DNA from: a virus
Virus record (IMG/VR): IMGVR_UViG_3300021957_000330
Span: 1 to 22,840 of that record
Length of the DNA stretch: 22,840 nt
Reading direction: 5' to 3' (one strand)
Below, one piece after another: positions 1-5,354 of the stretch. The first letter of the stretch is position 1. Every line of letters begins with the position of its first letter. The translations under genes and the position numbers were made by a program. The notes under the pieces were generated by a model. That model saw only the letters and a list, made by a program, of their open reading frames with translations, was not told the origin of the DNA and ran no database searches.

Positions 1-14
1 AACTCAAAAAAAAA

Positions 15-455
15 TCAAACCCTCTTTTCTTCAAACCTTAATGTATGTTCTCCTAGCATACTAAAGTAAGAAGTTTCAACTTTGTTTCCTTTAGAGAGGT
101 TATCAAAAGCCGTAAGCACTTGCAAATTCCAAGGCACATGCAAACCACAAAAATGGGGATGAATCAAAGGAAAGATATGATCTACATGGTCATCTTCGGC
201 GCTGGCGTATATTTTTTTTATTTTTTCTTTATTAAAATCAGAAAGGTTTATATTTGTTGTCCTTTTTCTTTTTCTTTGCGTTTTGTCGACGTAGTATTCT
301 TTATTTTTTTTGTAATGAGCCCGATTTGATTTGGCGGCTCTGAGTCTTTGTTGTTTTAACCATTTATGGGAAACCCATCTTTCTTTTTCCCCCCTGTATT
401 TATAAAACACAAGACTTTCATCAGAGGGGTTCAAATCTCCCATTTTATACCTCAT
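15..455 (-). CDS. HNH endonuclease
   Basis: A 146-residue protein with a C-terminal HNH-type nuclease core. His90-Val-Asp-His93 (DHVDHIFPL) is the beta-hairpin metal-binding His pair. It is followed by GLHVPWNLQVL (105-115), with the central Asn near 110, and by NLSKGNK (119-125), which supplies the last Asn/Lys part of the motif. This arrangement is typical of free-standing HNH enzymes in T4-like phages, which act as homing nucleases nicking or cutting phage DNA. The first 80 residues are very basic and probably contact DNA. A second ATG at 443 is preceded by GAGG at good spacing and may be the true start, which would shorten the protein by four residues. It follows a small gene and another HNH gene on the same strand, forming a nuclease island. 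Family is confident; target site unknown. Confidence 0.85.
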   Translation of the reverse strand: MRYKMGDLNPSDESLVFYKYRGEKERWVSHKWLKQQRLRAAKSNRAHYKKNKEYYVDKTQRKRKRTTNINLSDFNKEKIKKIYASAEDDHVDHIFPLIHPHFCGLHVPWNLQVLTAFDNLSKGNKVETSYFSMLGEHTLRFEEKRV

Positions 456-477
456 TTTTCTATAACATTAATATAAT

Positions 478-660
478 TCACTCAAACCATTTACCCTTAG
501 GTATATCTTTTTGTTTTTCGGCAAGTTCTTCGTTTGCTTCTATAATCATTTTTCTTTTCTGGTATGTGGTATGTTTGGGGTTCTTATTAGAATAAGAATG
601 TTTGCTTCTACCTCCTAGCTTATAAAAGTCTAGGGAATTTTTGGGTTTAAATTGTCTCAT
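478..660 (-). CDS. Small basic hypothetical protein
   Basis: A 60-residue, lysine-rich, hydrophilic protein with no recognisable domain, signal peptide or membrane segment. It begins MRQFKPKNSLDFYKLGG and ends IPKGKWFE. Its ATG overlaps the TGA of the upstream HNH gene by four bases (ATGA), so it is likely translated by reinitiation after that gene. Position between two HNH endonuclease genes suggests it belongs to the same mobile unit, but its role cannot be inferred. The coupling to its neighbour is the main evidence that it is real. Confidence 0.55.
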   Translation of the reverse strand: MRQFKPKNSLDFYKLGGRSKHSYSNKNPKHTTYQKRKMIIEANEELAEKQKDIPKGKWFE

Positions 661-1136
661 GTTTGTCTAAGCCTTTCGTGTTCTTCCCTATGGCAGTTAG
701 CACATAATAGAATACAGTTATCTAATTCCTTTTTGATTCTACTAAAAGTCCATCCTCTCATAGTGCTATAGTTAACATCTTTTATTGTGGGGTCAATATG
801 ATGGAACTCTAATGCTGCGTAGCATTTGTCGTATCCACAGTGTTGGCAACAACCACCGAGGAGTTTAATGGCCTTGATTCTTTTGTTTTTGCCATCCTTA
901 GCTGTTCTTTGGTTGTGGCATTTTTTGCATTTTTGTTTTTGGCGAGGGTAGAAGTTGTTTGGGTCTGATTCACCACAGTCTTCACACAAATGAGGCTTTT
1001 CAAATGATTGTATTGTGTTTAGGTTGTGTTTTTTTAACCAATATCTTACAGTAGTCTGGGATTTGCCTAAAGACTCTGCTATTTTGTGGCTAGAGTTCCC
1101 CTTTTTTATTTGTTTTTTTAAAATCTCTTTATCCAT
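657..1136 (-). CDS. HNH endonuclease with HTH and zinc-ribbon
   Basis: A 159-residue HNH nuclease from the chosen start. The N-terminus carries a helix-turn-helix (SSHKIAESLGKSQTTVRYWL, about 14-33), then a CxxC...CxxC zinc-binding stretch (CEDCGESDPN to KCKKCHNQR). The nuclease follows: CQHCGYDKC, the catalytic EFHHIDP, and LLCANCHREEH near the C-terminus. The four-cysteine plus HHxDP plus NCHRExH pattern is the classical zinc-stabilised HNH fold. The frame is open upstream to 1181, but ATG 1136 is preferred because it forms a TAATG overlap with the stop of the upstream membrane-protein gene, which suits coupled translation. The HTH probably gives site specificity, as in phage homing endonucleases. 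Confidence 0.85.
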   Translation of the reverse strand: MDKEILKKQIKKGNSSHKIAESLGKSQTTVRYWLKKHNLNTIQSFEKPHLCEDCGESDPNNFYPRQKQKCKKCHNQRTAKDGKNKRIKAIKLLGGCCQHCGYDKCYAALEFHHIDPTIKDVNYSTMRGWTFSRIKKELDNCILLCANCHREEHERLRQT

Positions 1137-1381
1137 TAATATATTAGTTGACTGATAAAAATACCAGTCGCTGTTCCACAACAGGCGCCTAGCGAGTAGG
1201 TTATTTTTTCGCTTAATTTAGAGAAAGCAATACCCTGTATATTAAAGCACCAAACAAAAGAAATAAGAAATCCCACAAAAATCGCACCCGCAATTTTACC
1301 GTTAGCTATTTGCCAAGTATTCAGGCACACGAGCGAAACCTGCATCCAGGCGTATATAAATCTTTTTATATTTTTATTCAT
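1136..1381 (-). CDS. Small integral membrane protein
   Basis: An 81-residue hydrophobic protein with two or three predicted membrane spans: about 10-22 (weak), 28-51 (GKIAGAIFVGFLISFVW and onward) and 62-80 (YSLGACCGTATGIFISQLI). It resembles small phage inner-membrane proteins, but I do not recognise the family; a holin cannot be claimed. The ATG is only nine bases after the encoded CCA end of the tRNA-Arg gene, and the stop overlaps the next start as TAATG. tRNA, membrane protein and HNH nuclease are therefore probably one transcript. Processing of the tRNA 3' end would leave a very short leader on this mRNA. Confidence 0.6.
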   Translation of the reverse strand: MNKNIKRFIYAWMQVSLVCLNTWQIANGKIAGAIFVGFLISFVWCFNIQGIAFSKLSEKITYSLGACCGTATGIFISQLIY

Positions 1382-1390
1382 TTTTAAAAT

Positions 1391-1465
1391 TGGTACTCCG
1401 ACCAGGATTCGAACCTGGAATAGCAGATTAGAAATCAGCGGTTATATCCCTTTAACTATCGGAGC
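1391..1465 (-). tRNA. tRNA-Arg(UCU)
   Basis: A 75-base cloverleaf on the minus strand. The acceptor stem GCTCCGA pairs with TCGGAGT (one G-T), followed by discriminator A and an encoded CCA. The D stem is GTTA/TAAC. The anticodon stem-loop is GCTGA-TTTCTAA-TCTGC with anticodon TCT and one T-T mismatch in the stem. The T arm CCAGG-TTCGAAT-CCTGG is perfect. It should read AGA/AGG arginine codons. Its 5' ten bases overlap the end of the nuclease-like gene, whose TAG stop is formed by tRNA positions 8-10. The 3' 25 bases recur at 2025-2049. Confidence 0.93.
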
Positions 1466-1980
1466 GTTTGTTTTTTATGCCAGTTCAAAAAAGTGTCAAT
1501 ATCCGCTAATTGATTATATTCGATTTCATATCTACTTTGATCATAAGTGAAATTATTGGTTTTGGTTCCAGCTTTCTTTAAGTCGGCTATTTTGAAAAAC
1601 TTTTTTTTGGATATAATGCCGCATATCCAAACAACGCTAAAATCATTCTTGACTCTACTGAAAATGTAGTAATCGGTGTCTCTATTTTTTTGCTCTTCAT
1701 ATAAGGTGGCACTATAATTAGACATTGGTTTGCTATTGCACCCTTGAGCTTTGGAATCTATTGTGTCTGAGTTTTTTAAAACAAAATCAACAGAATGACC
1801 TTCCGCATAAACTATATCTGTATAAGCGTTGCTAATTGCTGCTTCAGCTAAATAACCAGTTATTCTTTGTCTTTGTTTATTTAATCTGTGAGTGCCTGCA
1901 TGTCCGAACATTTCATAGAATTTTTTATTTCTTTGATTTGCTTCATCGAGCATAAATTTTGTAACTTCAACTTCTACCAT
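1456..1980 (-). CDS. PD-(D/E)xK-like nuclease, tRNA-associated
   Basis: A 174-residue protein starting at ATG 1980; the frame runs further upstream but would then translate tRNA-remnant sequence, so the longer form is rejected. A PD-(D/E)xK nuclease core can be read: Glu46 in GYLAEAAISNAY, Asp65 in SVDFVLK, and Asp76-x-Lys78 in TIDSKAQ, with suitable spacing and hydrophobic strands around them. Such enzymes include restriction and homing endonucleases; the exact activity here is inferred. The stop codon lies inside the 5' end of the tRNA-Arg gene, and just upstream of the start is a detached copy of the same tRNA's 3' end. This nuclease-plus-tRNA unit between near-identical 25-base repeats looks mobile. 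Family call is moderately sure. Confidence 0.6.
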   Translation of the reverse strand: MVEVEVTKFMLDEANQRNKKFYEMFGHAGTHRLNKQRQRITGYLAEAAISNAYTDIVYAEGHSVDFVLKNSDTIDSKAQGCNSKPMSNYSATLYEEQKNRDTDYYIFSRVKNDFSVVWICGIISKKKFFKIADLKKAGTKTNNFTYDQSRYEIEYNQLADIDTFLNWHKKQTLR

Positions 1981-2024
1981 AAGTGTGTATACTATTGCCC
2001 CAAAAATAAAAGTCAAGCTAAAAG

Positions 2025-2049
2025 TGGTACTCCGACAAGGATTCGAACC
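2025..2049 (-). repeat. tRNA-Arg 3'-end remnant (direct repeat)
   Basis: These 25 bases match the 3' end (T-loop, acceptor and CCA) of the tRNA-Arg at 1391-1415 in 24 positions and the same orientation. No 5' acceptor, D arm or anticodon arm can be found upstream of it, and the T stem is not restored, so it is a fragment rather than a gene. Together with the intact copy it brackets the PD-(D/E)xK-like nuclease gene. Confidence 0.8.
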
Positions 2050-2189
2050 GTTCGTCGCAAACCAACCGCCAAATCGGCTTGCTTTCTCTTTGTAAGGCGG
2101 TGAAAAAATTATTAAAGAACTATGCAATGTACTATGTGCTATTTTTGATGCTTGTAAGCAAAAAAACAAAAAATAGTGTAATTATTATT

Positions 2190-2531
2190 ATGGTCGATTT
2201 AAATGAAAATACAAATGTCAATATACCTTTAAGGAATTTATTGGCATTAATATTTGCAGTAGCTGTTTCTGTTACTGGATACGTGAATCTGACCTCGCGA
2301 ATTACTCAATTAGAACACAGTAGACAAATTACTAACGTCGAGGTATCAATGAATAGTGAATTCAGAGTCAAATGGCCTCGCGGTGAGTTAGGCGCTTTGC
2401 CAGCTGATGCTAATCAGGATCTTAGATTAAACTATATCGAGAAACGCTTAGAAATGGTTGATGGGCTTTCCCGCGAATTAGAAATTGAAGTTCATAAGGC
2501 TAAAGTTGAATCTGAAGTTATAGATAATTAA
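2190..2531 (+). CDS. Plus-strand single-span membrane protein
   Basis: A 113-residue protein and the only convincing plus-strand gene here. From ATG 2190 it has a short polar N-terminus, one membrane span at about 13-33 (NLLALIFAVAVSVTGYV), a region containing FRVKWPRGELGALPADA, and a charged helical C-terminus (about 75-110) likely to form a coiled coil. This layout resembles small membrane-anchored or virion-associated proteins of marine T4-like phages; I recognise the style but not a named family. The frame is open upstream to 2079, but those residues are low-complexity and overlap the divergent intergenic region. The stop is three bases from the tRNA-Ile2 gene, which is transcribed towards it. 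Confidence 0.7.
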   Translation: MVDLNENTNVNIPLRNLLALIFAVAVSVTGYVNLTSRITQLEHSRQITNVEVSMNSEFRVKWPRGELGALPADANQDLRLNYIEKRLEMVDGLSRELEIEVHKAKVESEVIDN

Positions 2532-2534
2532 AAA

Positions 2535-2609
2535 TGGTGGGCCCTGAGAATTACGATATCTCGACCTAACGATTATGAGTCGTTTGCTCTTCCTCTGAGC
2601 TAAGGGCCC
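2535..2609 (-). tRNA. tRNA-Ile2(CAU)
   Basis: A 75-base cloverleaf on the minus strand. Acceptor stem GGGCCCT/AGGGCCC is perfect and followed by A and an encoded CCA. D stem GCTC/GAGC and anticodon stem AACGA/TCGTT are perfect, with loop CTCATAA and anticodon CAT. The body closely resembles bacterial minor tRNA-Ile2, whose C34 becomes lysidine to read AUA, more than methionine tRNAs. The T arm is unusual: GAGAT-ATCGTAA-TTCTC has a T-T closing position, and A54/T58 in place of T54/A58. Whether it is charged and functional is uncertain, but three perfect arms argue for selection. Confidence 0.85.
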
Positions 2610-2610
2610 T

Positions 2611-3180
2611 AAAGTGTGAGGGAGTCGACCGCTACGCAGTCCTTATCCTCATTATCAACCCCCGCCGTCGCAGAGGAATTACAAACTCTATCAATAGTTA
2701 CCCAATAGATGACGTAGAGAAGTTACCTTGTATGACAAATGATCGATCTAACAGCATGCCGCTCAATCAACGCCTATTGCACAAGCCTCATATCCTAGTA
2801 CGTTCCACACTACATTTTCTATAAACACCAGACAAACCATACGGTTCTACTCATGTGTTAATGCCCCGTTATTGGAATGGTGGATCATTACCCAATACTT
2901 TTTCAAAAGCATTGGAACTATTAAATTTATCAGCAGTGGGTAATAGCCTACATTACTTACACTGCTGGATTCGTTAGCGTGCTTTCTTCACGATACCGAT
3001 TTGTGCGATCTATTATAGAGCGGTATAGTCTCTACTTTTACTCCTACATTTGTGCATCAATCAAAGGCTACGCTGATGAGTGGCATTAGGGATCAAGTTA
3101 AGAAATGCGACCTTGCTGCTGGCGATTCCGTTACATCAGAATCTTTAAGATAGGATTACCTATCACCAGCAAAACGCAAT
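2611..3180 (-). ncRNA. Candidate large structured RNA
   Basis: No plausible reading frame exists in these 570 bases, yet they are full of stable hairpins. On the minus strand: a three-way junction with outer stem TGCTGG/CCAGCA (3117-3175 region) enclosing GATAGG-TAAT-CCTATC (3149-3164) and GATTC/GAATC; ATACCG/CGGTAT (about 2991-3029); CAGCAGTG/CACTGCTG with inner GTAAT/ATTAC (2931-2967); a 10-base-pair hairpin with tetraloop TGAA at 2892-2915; AACC-GTAT-GGTT near 2840; and GACTGC-GTA-GCGGTC at 2627-2641. Several pairs are G-U on the minus strand but would be A-C on the plus strand, pointing to minus-strand transcription. It begins right after the stop of the 3486 gene and ends at the tRNA-Ile2. 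Length and tRNA proximity recall the large phage RNAs ROOL and GOLLD, but I cannot confirm family membership. Confidence 0.6.
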
Positions 3181-3486
3181 TTAGCCGATTGTTGGTAAGT
3201 CGATCTTAGTTGTATCGCGGGCTAGTTGAAGAGTGCCTCCTTCAACATCAACGACCTTGAACCCTTTACCGAGAAGTTCTTTGACATGAGTCTTATTGTA
3301 TGTAATGGCAAAGATGATATTGGTTAAGATCGGAGCAATACCGAGTAGAACTAGCTGGATGAGCACCGACTTCCAATCACCCCGACAGATTGCAGGGATT
3401 GGACAGAAGAAGAGCGTTGTCCATGAGATGCCGATTGGGGCTGTGACTTTGATACCAGTATTTGGGTTTTGCATGTGTAGTTTCAT
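3181..3486 (-). CDS. Small two-span membrane protein
   Basis: A 101-residue protein. A polar N-terminus is followed by a hydrophobic hairpin: about 20-34 (SWTTLFFCPIPAICRG) and 40-63 (VLIQLVLLGIAPILTNIIFAITYN). A soluble tail carries HVKELLGKGFKVVDVEG. The layout resembles short bacterial and phage membrane proteins in which a two-helix hairpin precedes a cytosolic tail; no function is known to me. The start at 3486 has no Shine-Dalgarno sequence and sits behind an unusual CAA-repeat leader; ATG 3474 is an alternative. A promoter at 3708-3736 would give a leader of about 215 bases and could also supply the structured RNA and tRNA-Ile2 downstream. Confidence 0.65.
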   Translation of the reverse strand: MKLHMQNPNTGIKVTAPIGISWTTLFFCPIPAICRGDWKSVLIQLVLLGIAPILTNIIFAITYNKTHVKELLGKGFKVVDVEGGTLQLARDTTKIDLPTIG

Positions 3487-3501
3487 AATCTATTGTATTT
3501 C

Positions 3502-3533
3502 GTTGTTGTTTTATGTTGTTGTTGTTGTTGTTT
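3502..3533 (-). repeat. CAA-repeat leader of the 3486 gene
   Basis: On the minus strand the bases just before the ATG at 3486 are runs of CAA/AAC: about six units, an interruption at 3511-3514, then three units. The tract is unstructured and lies where a ribosome-binding site would be. It is a microsatellite that can change length by slippage. A role as a translation-enhancing leader is an inference from other CAA-rich leaders. Confidence 0.6.
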
Positions 3534-3707
3534 GTATTAAAAAGTTGTCGTAGGTTTGTTTTAACGATGGCTACGTCCACCGAACTTATTAAAGAACAAA
3601 AAATTCTTTCTTGCCCCTCTCAACCGAAGTTGGATTGGACACCATTTTTACAAGACGTTTAACTCTAATTTGATATTTGGCTTAGAGAGCCATAACTGTA
3701 TTCTACT

Positions 3708-3736
3708 ATTATACCATACTTTATGGCAATTGTAAA
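3708..3736 (-). promoter_or_regulatory. Extended -10 promoter
   Basis: TTTACA (3731-3736) and TATAAT (3708-3713) with a 17-base spacer ending in TGG. The -35 lies inside the end of the 41-residue gene. It would drive the 3181-3486 gene and, by read-through, the structured RNA and tRNA-Ile2. Confidence 0.7.
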
Positions 3737-3846
3737 TAGTTATTTATGTTTTTTACTAGTATTGCTAATAAGCCAATTACAGCTGCACCAAATAGTGCCA
3801 TGAGTATCATGCTCATTGCTTCTTCTGCCTTATACGGATCTTTCAT
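3721..3846 (-). CDS. 41-residue membrane peptide
   Basis: A 41-residue product starting MKDPYKAEEAMSM with one strongly hydrophobic segment at about 14-31 (ILMALFGAAVIGLLAILV) and a short polar tail. The ATG follows the TAA of the upstream gene by two bases (TAATTATG). Operon-like packing, a clean amphipathic-to-membrane layout and lack of overlap with other genes support it. Function unknown; it could be a small inner-membrane protein acting on the host envelope. Confidence 0.55.
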   Translation of the reverse strand: MKDPYKAEEAMSMILMALFGAAVIGLLAILVKNINNYLQLP

Positions 3847-3848
3847 AA

Positions 3849-4019
3849 TTATCGTTTGATTGTTACCTTGGTGTGTGAGTTCTTCTTTAGCCACATCGTT
3901 CTTACGACTAAAGGGTTGTTATTACATGATGGGAGCATCCGCTTGAATGTTTCCCAGTCTGGTTTTGGTGCGCTTAGGGTTTCCCAAGCTTTCATTCTTT
4001 CGTTCGTGGTCATCGTCAT
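3849..4019 (-). CDS. Small conserved-looking protein
   Basis: A 56-residue basic, soluble protein starting MTMTTNERMKAWETLSAPKP. The second in-frame ATG (4013) is an alternative start. The region WETLSAPKPDWETFKRML looks helical and protein-like, with codon use similar to neighbouring genes. It starts one base after the GNAT gene's stop and ends two bases before the 41-residue gene, so the three probably form one operon. I do not recognise a family. Confidence 0.55.
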   Translation of the reverse strand: MTMTTNERMKAWETLSAPKPDWETFKRMLPSCNNNPLVVRTMWLKKNSHTKVTIKR

Positions 4020-4020
4020 A

Positions 4021-4458
4021 TTATACCTTTTTCTTTAATCGGTTACCGGTGATTGCTTCGCCGTGTGTAATTCCATTTGCTTTAAAAAACTTATTGCTAG
4101 TAGCGTGGTCGTATACTTCTACTCGACCAACGAGACTACACGCTTTCTCGAGAAGAAGTGTGCCGATTCCCTTTCTCCGTTGACGAGGCATCACATAGCA
4201 CTGAAAACCTTTACTTCGTCGAGCAGCATCTTTCTTGTATGCCATACCCCAACCAGTATATTTGCCGTCGCTATGAGCGAGAATAAGATATCCTTCGTCA
4301 TTCTTGAGGCATTCTTCTAGTTGTTGCTTGATCACGCTTGAGTCGTTGTATTCGTCAGACTTGAGTCCACGACTAAAGTTGTTCTTCATACAAAACTGAA
4401 GTGTAGCTGCCGGAGGCCAAACCTTTGAGAGGTCGTAGGTTTTAATGTATGTTTTCAT
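4021..4458 (-). CDS. GNAT-family N-acetyltransferase
   Basis: A 145-residue protein with the acetyl-CoA-binding motif A of the GNAT fold: strand FQCYVMPRQ followed by RQRRKGIGTLLLEKA (92-106), which matches R/Q-x-x-G-x-G/A and starts the long helix. A preceding strand pair (YLILAHSDGKYTGWGMAYKK) and the later VEVYDH..SNKFFKANGI (strand and helix, about 113-130) complete the fold. It transfers an acetyl group from acetyl-CoA to an amine; the substrate (protein, aminoglycoside or small molecule) cannot be told. It follows the 114-residue conserved gene by one base. Similar enzymes are common accessory genes in T4-like phages. Confidence 0.85.
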   Translation of the reverse strand: MKTYIKTYDLSKVWPPAATLQFCMKNNFSRGLKSDEYNDSSVIKQQLEECLKNDEGYLILAHSDGKYTGWGMAYKKDAARRSKGFQCYVMPRQRRKGIGTLLLEKACSLVGRVEVYDHATSNKFFKANGITHGEAITGNRLKKKV

Positions 4459-4459
4459 A

Positions 4460-4804
4460 TTAGTAATTTACTCCAGTCCAGCAGAGTCGTGTTTCAATAT
4501 CAGAATCATTGAATACACTTCCGCGGGCTTTGTTTCGAGCTGGTGAATTCCAGCTTGCTGCTTTCAAAATATCGCCGTATGCAAACTTCTTATCAGTTTC
4601 AACATTAACAATGAATGAGTGAACCGATCCGCCTTTGATGATTTTGATATACTTATTACCGACATCATACGCAATAGAATCTGCAAATTCTTCTCGCATT
4701 TCGACGGCGTGTTCTTCGTCTCCTCGCATAAAACGGCCATACTTAACTATCATTGCTTCGCGAACTCGATCAAGAGCTGATTCCATTTCTTTAGTAATTT
4801 TCAT
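4460..4804 (-). CDS. Conserved T4-like phage hypothetical
   Basis: A 114-residue protein from ATG 4804; the frame is open to 4876 but the extra residues overlap the upstream gene and do not look protein-like. An N-terminal helical half (KEMESALDRVREAMIVKYG) is followed by a beta-rich half containing KYIKIIKGGSVHSFIV and GDILKAASWNSPARNKARG, ending in CWTGVNY. I associate the GDILKAASW..PARN pattern with marine T4-like phage proteins of unknown function. It lies 16 bases after the 4821-5114 gene and one base before the GNAT gene. Confidence 0.7.
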   Translation of the reverse strand: MKITKEMESALDRVREAMIVKYGRFMRGDEEHAVEMREEFADSIAYDVGNKYIKIIKGGSVHSFIVNVETDKKFAYGDILKAASWNSPARNKARGSVFNDSDIETRLCWTGVNY

Positions 4805-4820
4805 AATATCAGTTTTATGT

Positions 4821-5114
4821 TTATGCAACTTTAGTGAGAAGTGAAGGAGACACGGACCAGCGTGCTGATCCTCCAACTACAATCTTAATCGTTTTTACAT
4901 TTACTTTTTGAATTACACCTTCGACGATTCGTCCTACTTTGTCGTGGAATGTTACAGTTTCACCTACGTGAAATTGAGAAGCTTCTTGAGCGCTGAGGGA
5001 CTTATTCCGCGCACTGTGTAATTTTGCGATTAGATTTAGATCGTTATCGTTCATTTTGCTGAAAAGATTTTCGAGCATTTGGCGTTCAGCTAGAGTGATT
5101 GTGTATTTTGTCAT
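4821..5114 (-). CDS. Hypothetical protein, SH3/KOW-like tail
   Basis: A 97-residue protein. The first half is helical (LAERQMLENLFSKMNDNDLNLI). The second half reads as a small beta barrel: FHVGETVTFHDKVGRIVEGVIQKVNVKTIKI (48-78), with the turn pattern of KOW or Tudor-like SH3 folds that bind RNA or protein. That reading is from pattern only. It begins two bases after a tiny basic ORF (TAATTATG) and is followed by the 114-residue gene. Confidence 0.65.
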   Translation of the reverse strand: MTKYTITLAERQMLENLFSKMNDNDLNLIAKLHSARNKSLSAQEASQFHVGETVTFHDKVGRIVEGVIQKVNVKTIKIVVGGSARWSVSPSLLTKVA

Positions 5115-5116
5115 AA

Positions 5117-5203
5117 TTATATAGTTTTGAGTTTAAACTTTAAGAGTATTCGTTGAAAAAGTGGAGTCTTACGTTGAAGGCGCGCTTTATAGCGATTAGT
5201 CAT
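5117..5203 (-). CDS. Possible 28-residue basic peptide
   Basis: MTNRYKARLQRKTPLFQRIL and eight more residues, very basic, with a TAATTATG junction to the next gene identical to that at 3846-3851. The packed position suggests a translated leader peptide or micro-gene, but no Shine-Dalgarno sequence is visible and the length gives little statistical support. Confidence 0.3.
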   Translation of the reverse strand: MTNRYKARLQRKTPLFQRILLKFKLKTI

Positions 5204-5213
5204 ATTACGTAAA

Positions 5214-5309
5214 TTAAGCAGGGATTGCAAGGCAGAGGCCGATGTATGCTACGAGGCCGACGATGAGACCGATTGTGGTACTTGCGAGGATTTCTTTTAA
5301 TGTTTTCAT
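5214..5309 (-). CDS. 31-residue membrane peptide
   Basis: MKTLKEILAS followed by a single hydrophobic span (about 11-30, TTIGLIVGLVAYIGLCLAI). It is the first gene behind a well-formed promoter (5334-5362) whose -10 is bracketed by an inverted repeat, which supports it being expressed. Function unknown; the layout resembles short phage inner-membrane peptides. Confidence 0.5.
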   Translation of the reverse strand: MKTLKEILASTTIGLIVGLVAYIGLCLAIPA

Positions 5310-5318
5310 AATATAGTG

Positions 5319-5354
5319 GGTTGGTATGATACTATTATACCATATATACCAACC
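5319..5354. promoter_or_regulatory. Inverted repeat around a -10 box
   Basis: GGTTGGTAT (5319-5327) and its perfect complement ATACCAACC (5346-5354) flank the TATAAT at 5334-5339. The spacing and placement are those of an operator that a dimeric regulator would occupy to block or bend the promoter. No regulator gene is evident in this window. Confidence 0.5.

Noticed and set aside
2025-2110. A second complete tRNA gene
   Set aside because: Only the T loop, acceptor 3' strand and CCA are present. No matching 5' acceptor, D arm or anticodon arm is found upstream, and the T stem does not pair.
3071-3115. Hammerhead ribozyme core (CTGATGAG then GAAA) on the plus strand
   Set aside because: The bases between the two core boxes do not form a stem II, and the favoured RNA strand is the other one.
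3377-3580. Minus-strand frame of 67 codons with an Asn run
   Set aside because: It overlaps the better-supported two-span membrane protein in another frame, and its Asn run is only the translation of the CAA/AAC repeat.
3567-3662. Plus-strand frame of 31 codons starting MATSTELIKEQKILSC
   Set aside because: The product looks somewhat protein-like, but there is no ribosome-binding site or clear plus-strand promoter, and it lies in the leader of a minus-strand gene. Kept only as a note.
4013-4048. TATAAT-like box right before the 56-residue gene
   Set aside because: The -35 position reads CGGTAA, and the box directly touches the ATG and is built from the upstream stop codon; it looks like chance.
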